Shown: piece after piece, positions 32,830 through 43,582 of the stretch
Layout of the letters: every line of letters begins with the position of its first letter
How positions within the stretch are numbered: position 1 is the first letter of the stretch
Origin: Cymodocea nodosa
Lineage: Eukaryota > Streptophyta > Magnoliopsida > Alismatales > Cymodoceaceae
NCBI GenBank assembly: GCA_036874045.1
Contig: JAZBRI010000010.1
Coordinates: forward strand, 1,756,001-1,820,000
DNA length: 64,000 bases
Reading direction: 5' to 3'
The notes under the pieces: generated by a model
The model's database searches: none
Told to the model about the DNA's origin: nothing
What the model saw: the letters and a program-made list of their open reading frames with translations, nothing else
Program-made: the position numbers and the translations under genes

Positions 32830-34172
32830 ACTTATCTTGTCAACTTAAGTGTATCTTTTTATAAGTAATAAGCAATTCCATAAACAAGATTTAAGTTCGG
32901 TAAATCCATTCGTTAAATTAACTACAAGTGTATAGCGTCTATTGTATAAGTGTGCAATAACAGGTCGAACCCATAGGAAATGGTTAAAATTTGACTCTTT
33001 AAATTTTCATAGTCAGAGTTTAGTATATACTACTAATTTATTCACTCTGTTGATTTACAATTAACTTGACAGACTAAGTTCGTGGAGTTACAGTTAACAC
33101 AATCAACTATTCTCGTCAAGTTACAGTTAACTCAATGAGTTCTTTAGTAACTTCCTATTAATATTATTGATTGCAGAAGAATACAACCATCCATTCGGTG
33201 ATTCCATAAATTGCAAACATCTCTTATGCTCTTCAAATGCTATTTTATATTAGATTTAGTACTGATCAATTCTAGCATTCAAATACTCCAAACAGTAAAC
33301 AAATCAATCACAATTTCAAATATTTATACTAATTGTTTTCAATATTTAATCATATGATTCTACATTAACTAAAATAAGATAAACATGAAACATTTAAATA
33401 GACAATACAAACACACACCATACGAACATAGATCTTGATAAACAAAATGGTGTAAATGTAAACATATATTTGTTTTTGTTTTGTTTTATTTTTGTTATTG
33501 TTTTTTTCCTCAAGATGGACGATTCATGACAGGTAAAATTCTCTATTGATAATAAAAGAAACTTCTATCACTACATGCGACGCGGTTACACCTCTAAAAA
33601 CTTAATACACTTATTATCAAACACTCCTCTCCCTACTGAATTACGAACCTAGACTTTTGTAAGTTAATCTCCTCTTCAACATAGTGACATCAACCTGAAA
33701 CCAATGCTAGAAGTTTTATTGTCTCTTAAGATATGATTTGAGGCTTGGTGAAAAAGTTTCTCCTTCTTGTGACATGATCACTCCTCATAGTAGTTATCAG
33801 TCACTGTGCTTTTTTGAAATTGACTCAACATCTAAAAAGTATCCTCATAGACTTCTAATGAATGGTGGTTGGTGATGATGGTGGTGGTGGTAGTAGAGGG
33901 AGCTCAAGGAACATTTGACGCTTTCTATAATGAGCGTGATTCTCCTCTCCTCTTCTTCATTCTTTCTCTTTTCCCTTTATATTTCTTTCTCATAATAACT
34001 ACTTCTACCAAAATGATCAGTTGAATTTCTTCATTCGTATTAATGATCGTAATTACTTTTTCATTCCACGATCAAGATTATGGTGTGGTTTGTGTAACAT
34101 GGTTTCCTTACACATTTCCTATAACTACTCACAATCAAACATTAGAAAATAACTGGTTTGTAGAGTTAGTGT
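32830..34172 (-). repeat. Gypsy LTR, minus orientation, part 1 (G2 right arm)
   Basis: A minus-orientation LTR adjacent to minus gag. Its sequence order is the reverse of 29256-30966 (for example 'gacaggtcgaacccatagg' near 32960 and 'catcaacctgaaaccaatgc' near 33690). It breaks off at 34172 where copia element F is inserted, and continues at 38729. Confidence 0.75.
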
Positions 34173-34850
34173 TGTTAGGATCGATAGGCTCACTAGAGGG
34201 GGGTGAATGGTGTGAGTGTGTAAATTTTACTTCTTTTAGCACTTAATCGACTAATTCAAATTATCTATGAGTAGACTTAAGTTAAATGAATGCAAAACAG
34301 TAAAAAGAAAGGAACACAAGAAGATTTTTAGGTGGTTCACCAACTTGGTTAGTCCACCCCCAAGATTCACTTGGGATTCACTAAGTATATAAATACTTAC
34401 AACACTTGCTTTCAAGTTGAAGCAAGAACCAACACTTGAGCTTTCAGGTTGAAGCTCAACAACCAACCTTTCTTCAAGCTTTCAGGTACAGGCTCTCAAC
34501 CAACAGTGATTTTTCAGGTTGAAACTCATGAACCAACAACTTTGATCTTTGAAATAGAGTTTGAGCGTAGAGAGCTTTCGTGCTGTAATGAACTTTGAGA
34601 GTATTCCTATATTTTGTAGGCTTGAGAGTATATCTAGAATTTTTGAGTAGCTCACAATATATGATAATTGTTGTCCTAATCTTCCCTATACTTCTTATAT
34701 TTATACCAAGAGGTATAATGATCATATTTACTTCTAACGGATGTTTTCTACTGTATTTACTGTGTAGTCAGTCTCAAAAATAGTAAGTTACCGTTCTGTA
34801 TACTATCTAGTATGTAACCTTCCAATTCCCTTTGATTTTTGAATGGTGTT
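34173..34850 (-). repeat. Partial 3' LTR of element F
   Basis: It matches 37285-37965 closely from 'TGTTAGGATCGATAGGCTC' onward, including 'aggtggttcaccaact' and the repeated 'ttcaggttgaagc' blocks. The match ends at 'ttccctttgatttt' (34841), and gypsy LTR sequence begins at about 34858. Confidence 0.8.
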
Positions 34851-34857
34851 TGGGTTT

Positions 34858-35739
34858 TTAGGTGGCACAAGCTTCTAACCTTGGTTTCGGGTTGATGCTA
34901 GTATGCTGAAGAGGAGATTATCTTGCAATTTTTGACTCGCGATTCTATAGGGAGAGGAGACAAGATTGTAAGTGTTTAAATTTTCATTGGTGTAATCGCA
35001 TCGCATGTAGTGACAGAAGTTTTTACTGTCGATAGAGATTACTTTTACATTTCACCTTTCGCCCATTTTCATGACCATATCAAAACAAAAATACCAAAAA
35101 CAACTTATTTGTGTTTATAGTTAGTATTTAAGTGTTGTATTGTTTGTTTTGTATCGTGATTAATGTTATCATTGTTAGTATTGTGAATGTTTCATGTTAG
35201 TTTGATTCAGAAAATAGAAAATAGTTTTACAGTTTACTAAAATTGAATCGTTCCTGATACTTAAAGATTTTAATGGTTACTGTTTGAAATATCTTAATGT
35301 TAGTATTGTTGAATGATAAATCTAATATTAACTAGCATTAAAGAGCTTAATTGATGTTATTTACAATCTGTAGAATCGCCCAATGGTTGGCCGAATTCCT
35401 TTGTAAATAGTAGTATTAAACTGGAAAGATAACTTCGTTGAGTTAATTCAATTCCATGAGGTTAGTTCATTGAGTTAGCTATAACTCAACAGAGTGCTTA
35501 CTAAATATATAAATTTCATTATTAAAAACAGAACAGTACACAATTCTTACTCAATTCTCTATGAGATCAACCTGTACTTGCACACAAATACAATATACAC
35601 TGTGCACTTACAGTTAAAATACAAATTGGAATAAATATCTAATTTGTGTGAAAGGTTGTTTGTTTACTTCTAAAAAAGAATTATTGATATAAGCAAGTTT
35701 AAGATCTGCCTAACAAACAGAAGTTAACAAATCAATACA
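34858..35739 (+). repeat. Gypsy LTR fragment, plus orientation
   Basis: It matches the right part of the solo LTR (about 7575-8481): 'gaggagattatcttgcaa', 'gcccaatggttggccgaatt', 'aatatctaatttgtgtgaaa', and the exact LTR end 'aatcaataca' at 35739. The left half is missing. Confidence 0.8.
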
Positions 35740-37030
35740 GGCACAAATAAAATAGAAGCATTATGTTTTGTGACAATCAAAGTGCCATTTATTTAGCTGA
35801 AAATCTGAAGTTTCATACAAGGTCCAAGCATATGAGAATGAGATTTCATTTCATAAGGGAAGAGATAGAGCAGAACAGGTTACATCTATAGAAGATTGCA
35901 AGATCTGAAAATGCTGCAGATATGCTAACCAAAGTTCTGAATCTATAGAAATTAAGGCTTTATATGGCCTTAATTGGTCTCCAAAAAAATTAAAAAGAAG
36001 AAGGAGATGAAGAGTTGATGATTATTTGAGCAGCTGTTGCAATAATCTGTAAGCCAAGTGTAGAGATTGATTTTTCTTTCGATCATTGTGTCAAACTCCA
36101 AGTGAGAGATTGTTAGGGCAAGTAGTATAGGTGTGGAGTATGCCATAAGAAGTCGAGGTTAAATCGGAGGCTTGTTAATAGTAAATATCTAGCAGATTTA
36201 TTTTTCGGTAGGTTATCAGACCTAAGTATTCGAAAAATATAATTTAAGTCGGAGGCTTTGAGCTAACTATCCAAAAGTCAAAAGATTTCGGAGGGTTACT
36301 AGCTGTAACCATCCAGAATGACTTAAAAGACACTTAAGTGGATGTTCGGATAGTTAAGAAGCCAAGTATCCGAAAAGCAGAGACTTAAGTGGATCTTTAG
36401 ATAGTTAGGCAGTAATTATCTGAAAATCTTAAGTTTTCGGAAGGTTAACGGTAGAACCTTCTGAAAGGATAGAAAGAGAGAAGTAAGTGGGTTTTCAGAC
36501 AGTTAAGTTTGTAACTGTTCGAAATACCGAATCTCTCTAGACAGTTAGCCTGCTATAGTACCACCCATTAGAAAGAAGAATTTCTTTAGATAGTTAAGTT
36601 TGTAACTATCCGAAATGTTGCAGATTTCGGAAAGATAAGAAGTTAAGGTTCCGAAATTGAGAGTCCCTTCTCCGAAGCATTATTTCTCTACTATAATGGC
36701 TTGTATGTAATTAAAGGTTTATAAACCCTAAGTTGGGTAGTATATAAACCTTTATGATGTTGTAAAATATTGCGGTTGATTGTGTCGAAGCTCATAGAAG
36801 AAACATCAACTCTCCGTGGACGTAGGTTGTTGCTGAACCATGTAAATCCTGTGTCTTCACTGTGTTATTTCTTCTTTTACTCTTCACTTCCAGTTTCGGT
36901 GAGTTTAGATGTGAGTGTTTCAGTATCGTGCTATAGAAAGTTGACTAAACGATCCGTTCCAATAGTAACAAAAACTTTGTTATATTGTTCAGCAGTTAGT
37001 GCACAGTATATAGTATTCAGCCCTCGAGCA
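35740..37030 (+). mobile_element. Third copia type: RNase H tail and 3' LTR
   Basis: From about 35755 one frame reads 'ALCFCDNQSAIYLAEN' and 'ADMLTKVLNL', the C-terminal RNase H blocks of copia Pol (usually CDNxSAIxLAxNP and ADxLTKxL). The wording differs from A/B, so this is another lineage. A purine-rich stretch near 36098 precedes an LTR from TGTTAGGGCAAG (36111) to 'cctcgagca' (37030), 920 bp. This LTR is packed with palindromes of the TTCGG...CCGAA type between 36220 and 36660. Only the 3' end of the element survives. Confidence 0.7.
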
Positions 37031-37036
37031 TCCAAC

Positions 37037-37262
37037 TAGATGATTCTCTCATCCTCCTTAGTCTAATTCATAACATTACTAGTTGGAAGTGTAGTTCCAA
37101 GAACGACAATCTTCTAGAGTTTTACATCAGAACTCTTGAGGAAACACTCCATTCTATTCTTTTAATAATTATAGTTGGAACCATCGAATAGAGGAGGTTT
37201 GTGGATGTTTTTCCCCTCAGCAAATTGTGCCATAAATTCAGATGGTTAAATCTTACAATGAA
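37037..37262 (-). pseudogene. Element F gag, N-terminal fragment
   Basis: On the minus strand, from near 37233, it reads 'MAQFAEGKNIHKPPLFDGSN' and then 'YNY' followed by a stop, in the same order as element E gag at 28185. Further stops follow within 60 codons. It ends at 37037 against the LTR of another copia element. Confidence 0.75.
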
Positions 37263-37284
37263 TTAATCAGACTCTAATACCAAT

Positions 37285-38728
37285 TGTTAGGATCGATAGG
37301 CTCACTAGAGGGGGGTGAATGGTATGAGTGTGTAAATTTTACTTCTTTTAGAACTTAATCGACTGATTCAAATTATCTATAAGTTGACTTAAGTTAAATA
37401 AATGCAAAACAGTAAAAAGAAAGGAACACAAGAAGATTTTTAGGTGGTTCACCAACTCGGCTAGTCCACCCCTAAGATTCACTTGGGATTCACTAAGTAT
37501 ATAAATACTTACAACACTTGCTTTCAGGTTGAAGCAAGAACCAACACTTGAGCTTTTAGGTTGAAGCTTAGCAACTAACCTTTCTAACCTTTCTTCGAGC
37601 TTTCAGGTACAAGCTCTCAACCAACAGTGAGTTTTTATGTTGAAACTTACAAACCAATAGCTTTGATCTTTGAAATAGAGTTTAAGTGCAAAGAGCTTTC
37701 GTGCTGCAATGAACTTTGAGAGTATTCTTGTATTTTGCAGACTTTGAGAGTATATCTGGAATTTTTGAGTAGCTCACAGTATTTGATAATTGTTGTCCTA
37801 ATCTTCCCTATACTTCTCATATTTATACTAAGAGGTATAACGATCATATTTACTTCTAACGAATGTTTTCTACTATACTTGCTGTGTAGTCAGTTCCAAA
37901 AATAGTAAGTTACCATTCTGTATACTGTCCAACATGTAACCTTCTGATTCCCTTTGATTTTCGGATGGTTAGTTGTGAACTCTCCGAAGAATAGTTGTAA
38001 CTCATTGAAAATCTACTTAAGTTCTTTCGTCTGTGTCACATGAGATTTTAAGTTACACACGTGAAGAATCTTAAGTTCAAATGGTTATGGATGTTAACTT
38101 ACTGAACTTCTTCAACTTTCGGATAGTTAGCTACAGTAACCTTCCAAATCCTCTTTCAAGCTTCCGACTACTTTCTTCTTATTTCTGCATGTGCAAAATA
38201 GAGTAACTTAAGTTTCAGATAGTTAAGTTTGTATCCTTTCGAAACCTCTTATTTTTTAGATAGTTAATTTTCTAACTCTCCGAAAAATCCTTTTAAGCTT
38301 CTGTTTTGAATTTTTGCACGTGGGAAATTTAATGACTTAAGTTTCGAATAATTAGTCTTCCTAACTTTCTGATTTTCCTTGAGCTTTTAGATAATTAGCG
38401 CCTTAACTCTCTGATCATTCAGCCAACTATCTTTAAACCCTTTGAAGGCCTTGTAATTTCGAATAGTTAATTTTCTAACCATCCAATGGTGATTTTGCTG
38501 CTTAAAGCTAACTTATCGGATACTTAATCCTGGTAACTCATTGAAAATTTATCTTTTTCGGATAGTTAAGCCTGGTAACCTTTTGATTTCTTATTTATCT
38601 TTTGCAGCAACTTCTGAACAATTTGAATCAACTTATCTACATTCTACTCTTTTGCTGCACTATCTAATTTATGAAATACAATTTGTTTCCTCACACAGGT
38701 TTTTGCATTGTCAAAATACAATGGTCCT
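37285..38728 (-). repeat. 5' LTR of element F
   Basis: About 1.44 kb in minus orientation. On the plus strand it begins TGTTAGGATCG and ends near 'ttgtcaaaatacaatggtcc'. Between 37960 and 38590 it contains about ten imperfect palindromes of the form GGATAGTTA, 5-9 nt, TAACNNTCCGAA. Otherwise it is non-coding. Confidence 0.75.
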
Positions 38729-39067
38729 AATGTAACTTAACAGACTTACTCCATTGACTTAACTATGAACTCAACGGACCAACCTCGTTAAGTTACAACT
38801 TAACTCAACGGATTCGTTCAATTCTGTAGTTTAATAAAATAAATACTTATATAAAATTTAACACTTAATATGTAAAAGAAGTAATTTCTAATCATTTATA
38901 AATGATACTTAATTAACCATTAATTCCTTTAAATTATGCATGCTCTTTAATTAAGGCTTATAATTGTATAAATGTAACCTAATTGTTTAATTCTCATATA
39001 ATAAGCTAAATACTATACAATTAACTATTTATTTACCACTAATATTATGCATAATTTCATTCTAAAT
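38729..39067 (-). repeat. Gypsy LTR, minus orientation, part 2 (G2 right arm)
   Basis: Continuation of the LTR split at 34172 by element F. It ends 'cattctaaata' (39067), the family terminus read on the minus strand, with the final CA mutated to TA. It contains the block 'aatttctaatcatttata' shared with the left-arm LTR. Confidence 0.7.
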
Positions 39068-40432
39068 AGTTGAGTTATAAATAACTCAACAAATTACCCT
39101 CATTGAGTTATAGATAACTCAACAAGTAATTTGGTAACTTCTTATTAATATTGCTGATTGTAAAAGAATGTGGCTATCCATTGGGAGATCTTATAAAATG
39201 TAAACAACACCCTTACATTCATCAAATGCTATTTATATTAGATTTATCACTAAGCAATTTTAACATTCAAATACTTCAATAGTAAACAGATCAAATACAA
39301 TTTCAAAGATTTAAAATAACTAGATTCAAGATTTAATCATACAATTTTATATTAACTAAACTAAGATAAACACATAACATTTAATAATTACTAACAAACA
39401 ATACAAACGTAAACAATAAAAACACAAAACATCAATAAATAAAAGTAGACATAAATGTATTTTTTTTGTTCCTCAAGGTAGACGATTGAGATATGATAAA
39501 CTCTCTATTGAAAATAAAAGACTCCCAACACTACATGTGACGTAGTTACATTTCTGAAAACTTAATCACTTACTATCAAGTGCTTCTCTCCCTACTAGAT
39601 TGCAAACCTAGACTTTTGTAAGTTGATATCCTCTTTAGCAAATTGGCATTAACCTAAAACCAAGGCTAGAAGTTTTAATTGTCTCTTGAAAGATGATTCG
39701 GTGCTTAGTGAAAAAGTATTTCCTTCCTTTGACACGATCATTCCTCTGTAGTAGTTGTAAGTCACCACGGTTGCTTAGAATCAACCTAACTTTGGAAATT
39801 ATCCTCACAGACTTTTAATGAATTGTGAGTGGTGGTGGTAGGAGATGTCTCAAGGAACATCCAATGCTTACTATTATGAGTGCGGTTCTCCTCCCCATTT
39901 TTTTCATTTTTTCTCTAATCCTTTTATATTTCTTTCTTATAATAACTACATCCGCCAAAATGACTAGTTGAATTTCTTTCATTCGTATCAATTATAGTAA
40001 TTACTTCTTTGTTCAACAATTGAGATCATAGTGTGGTTCATGTAAAGTAATTTTCCTACACATTTCCTGTAAACTGCTCATAATTGAACATTAGAAAATA
40101 ACTAGTTCGTAGAGTTAGAGTAACTCAATAGACTTATTCCATTGACTTAACTATTAACTCAATGGACCGACCTTGTTCGTATAGTTCTATAGTTTAATAA
40201 AATAACACATATATAACATTTAACAATTAATAGTATGTAAAAGAAGTAATTTCTAATCATTCATAATTGATACTTAATTAATGTTAATTCCTTCAAATTA
40301 TACAAGTTCTTTAATTAAGTCTTATAATTGTGTAAATGTAACATAATAACTTAATTCTCATTTGATAAGCTAAATACTATGCAATTAATCATTCATTAAC
40401 CACTAATATTATGCATAATTTCATTCTAAACA
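39068..40432 (-). repeat. Gypsy LTR, minus orientation, left-truncated
   Basis: It begins mid-LTR with 'gttgagttataaataactc', a perfect-arm palindrome, and runs to the terminus 'cattctaaaca' (40432). It is collinear with 33080-34172 plus 38729-39067. The preceding LTR abuts it at 39067, consistent with insertion of one LTR into another. Confidence 0.7.
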
Positions 40433-41265
40433 ATGTCGCTATGCTGAAGAGGAGATCATCTTACAAAAATTTAGGTACACAATCCAATAAGGAGAGGAGC
40501 ATTTGATAGTAAGTGGCTAAGTTTTCAAAAGTATAATCACATCGCATGTAGTGTTGGAAGTCTTATTTTCAATTGAGAGTTTTATCTATCATGAATCATC
40601 CACCTTAAGGAACATATATGTTTACATTTATATCATTTTGTTTATCAACATCTATGTTTGTATCATTTGTATTTGTATTATTTGCTAATAATTAATAAAT
40701 GTTGTGTGTTTATTTTACTTCAATAGTATGAAAACATATGAATTTATTTTGAAACCAATTAATTAAATCTCTGAAATTGTGCTTAAACCATTAATCATTT
40801 GAAAGATTTGAATGCTAAATTTACTCAATGTTAAATCTAAATAGAATTAGCATTTGGAGAGTGTAAGATTGTTGTTTGCATTCTCTAGAAATGCCTAATG
40901 GATGACTGATTTCTTATGTAACCAATAATAGTAAGAGTAAGTTATTGAAGTGCTAATTGAATTATCTATAATTTAACGAGGTTAGTTTGTTGAGATAGCT
41001 GTAACTCAACGAACTTGGTTCATTAAGTTAAGTAGTAACTCAACGGAGTGAGTAGATTAGTTTATATACACTACACTCTAGCTATAGTAATTTAAAATCT
41101 AATTTCAACTACTCCCTATGGATTTGACCTATTTTTGCATACTTTCTATAACTGACGTTGTGCACTTGCAATTAATTTAATGAATGGATTTATTGGATTT
41201 AAATCTTGTTCGGGAATTACTTGTTTACTTATAAAAATTACACTTAAGCCAACAAGACACATGTA
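40433..41265 (+). repeat. Gypsy LTR fragment, plus orientation
   Basis: It starts mid-LTR at 'gtcgctatgctgaagagg' and runs through 'gcctaatggatgactgat' to about 41265 ('cacttaagccaacaagaca'). This is the order seen at 30065-30966. The first half of this LTR is missing or lies on the other side of the minus LTR inserted here. Confidence 0.7.
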
Positions 41266-41437
41266 GTTGTAATAGTGTTGTGGGTAGGAAGGTCCAGTTG
41301 ATGGTGTGTGTAGGCAAATGGTTTCTAGTGGTACCACATAGGGTGAGTCAACCAGTTAAACGTGTGTGCAAGCTGCTTGCATTGCTTGTGTTAATGCTTG
41401 TTTGGGTGTGAAAAGTTAAATGAGAAACTTGTCTATT

Positions 41438-43582
41438 AGGCGGTGCCAAAAAACTTGATTGATTTGTTTTTGTGCTTAAATTAATAAATTCTTTTAGGAG
41501 TAAACAAATAACTTTTCACACAAATTAGATATTAGATCCAATTTATATTTTTTTACTACAAGTGCTTGTGTATATTGTATTTGTGTGCAAGTACAAGTCG
41601 ATCTCATAGAGATTGAGTAAGAATTGTGTACTATTCCGATTTTTATATTAGAGTTTATATGTGTTCAGTTAAGCACTCCATTGAGTTACAATTAACGCAA
41701 CGGATTTAGTTCATGGAGTTATGGTTAACTCAATAGACTAACCTCGTGGACTTAAGTTAACTCCACGAGCTTATATTTCTAGTTAAATACTACTATTTAT
41801 AAAGGAATTCAGCTAGCCATTGGGTAGTTCCACAGAACATAAATAATGTCAATTAAGCTTTTTAATGTTAGTTAATATTAGATTTGTCATTAAGCAATAC
41901 TAACATTTAGATATTTTAAATAGTAACCATTAAAATCTTTAAGTATCTAGGACGAATCAATTTCAGTAAATTGTAAAACTATTTTCTATTTTTTGAATCA
42001 AACAAATATAAAACATTCATAATACTAACAATGATAACATTAATCACGATACAAAACAAACAATAAAACACTTTAATACTAAATGTAAACACAGATAATG
42101 AGTTGTTTTTGGTATTTTTGTTTTGATATATTTTTGAAGATGAGTAAAAGGTGAAATGTAAAAATCTCTATTGACAGTAAAAACTTTTATCACTACATGT
42201 GATGTGATTACACCATTGAAAACTTAATCACTTATAATCTTGCCTCCTCTCCTTATAGAATCATGAACCAAGAATTGTAAAATGATCTCCTCTTCAGCAT
42301 ACTAGCATCAACTTGAAATCAAGGCTAGAAGTTTTATGATCTCCTAAGATATGAGTCGGTGCTTGGTGAAAATGACTTCCCTTCTTGTGATGCGATCACT
42401 CCTCACAATAGTTGTCAGTCACTGTGTTTGGCTTGGAATCAACCCGACATTCGGAAAGTATCCTCACAGACCTTCGATGGTTGGTGATTTTAGTGGTGGT
42501 GTGGAGCTTTAGGGAACTTCTGACGCTTCTTACAGTTAGTGCGGTTCTCCACCTACACACACACACTTCATCTTTCTCCTCTTCTTTTATATTTCTTTTA
42601 GTAATAACTGTTTCTACTTAAATGATTGGTTGGATTTCCTTCATTCATATCAACGATGGTGATTTCTTCTTTATTCCACGAGTAAATTTCTGCGTGATAC
42701 GTGCAATTGTGGTTTTCCTTCGAATTTCTTCTCGTAATTCTTCTATTCTTACACTTGCAAAACACATGACTAAACAAGAAAACTTCTCTGTTCGTTAGTC
42801 ATTTTATAAAACTCGAACAGTTATCCATCCATGCGTATAAAAACTTGAACAGTTATCTAACTCTTCGATTTTTCATTACCGAATGCACATGGAAAACACG
42901 TGAAAACTTAAAACATTAAAACACATGTGCAGATAACTTAACTATATGATTTTTTAACATAACTCTTCGACTAAAATGAGATGTTAACTATCCGAAAGTT
43001 TACATTATCTATTTCTGCATAATATTAACATAACACATTACCTTAGTAGATATTCAAGTAACTCAACGCGTATAGTTATGCTAACTTAACGAGTTATACA
43101 TGTGCAGCTCACGTGACATCATAAAACATTTAAATTCAACACGTGTATAATTCTAACTTAACAAGTTTAGATATTTCGAATACTTACAAACCTAACTATC
43201 TAATGCTCAAACACATTTCAGATAGTTAGTAGATAACTTATTAAAAATCCACTTAAATTATGCATTAAGGTTTCAACATGTGTACTCGAGGAAATAAAAA
43301 ATATTCTTTTATCGTCTAAAACATAACTATTTGGTACATGAAATATAAATCTCCAAAATAACTGAAAATTCAGATACTTAGGAATTAAAAAGCCTATAAT
43401 TCATTGATAATTCAGAAATGTACCTAATTAACATTAATTTCTTGAAATTATGCAGATTCTTTCATTAAAGCATATAATAGTGCAATTATAACATAATGGC
43501 TTAATTCTCATATGATAAGCTAAATATTATGTAATTAACCATCATTTAATCGTTAATATTATGCACTTTTTCATTCTAAACA
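41438..43582 (-). repeat. Gypsy 5' LTR, minus orientation, with primer-site remnant
   Basis: An almost full-length LTR (about 41455-43582) ending 'cattctaaaca'. Directly to its left, 41438-41447 reads on the minus strand as TGGCACCGCC, a decayed tRNA-Asp primer site. Internal sequence beyond that is gone. The right half (42750-43160) is unlike the other gypsy LTRs at that place: it matches the copia B/D LTR in reverse orientation (see findings). Confidence 0.8.

Larger units (their letters stand above)
34173..38728 (-). mobile_element. Copia element F (same family as E), minus strand, with nested inserts
   Basis: Bounded by TGTTAGGATCG at 34173 and 'atggtcct' at 38728, with AGTGT (34168-34172) on the left and AATGT (38729-38733) on the right as likely target duplication. 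On the minus strand it has a 5' LTR (37285-38728), a primer site TGGTATTAGAGT (37271-37282), a gag start (37037-37262), and a partial 3' LTR (34173-34850). Between gag and the 3' LTR, 34858-37030 is occupied by a gypsy LTR fragment and a fragment of another copia element. All coding parts have stops. Confidence 0.7.
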
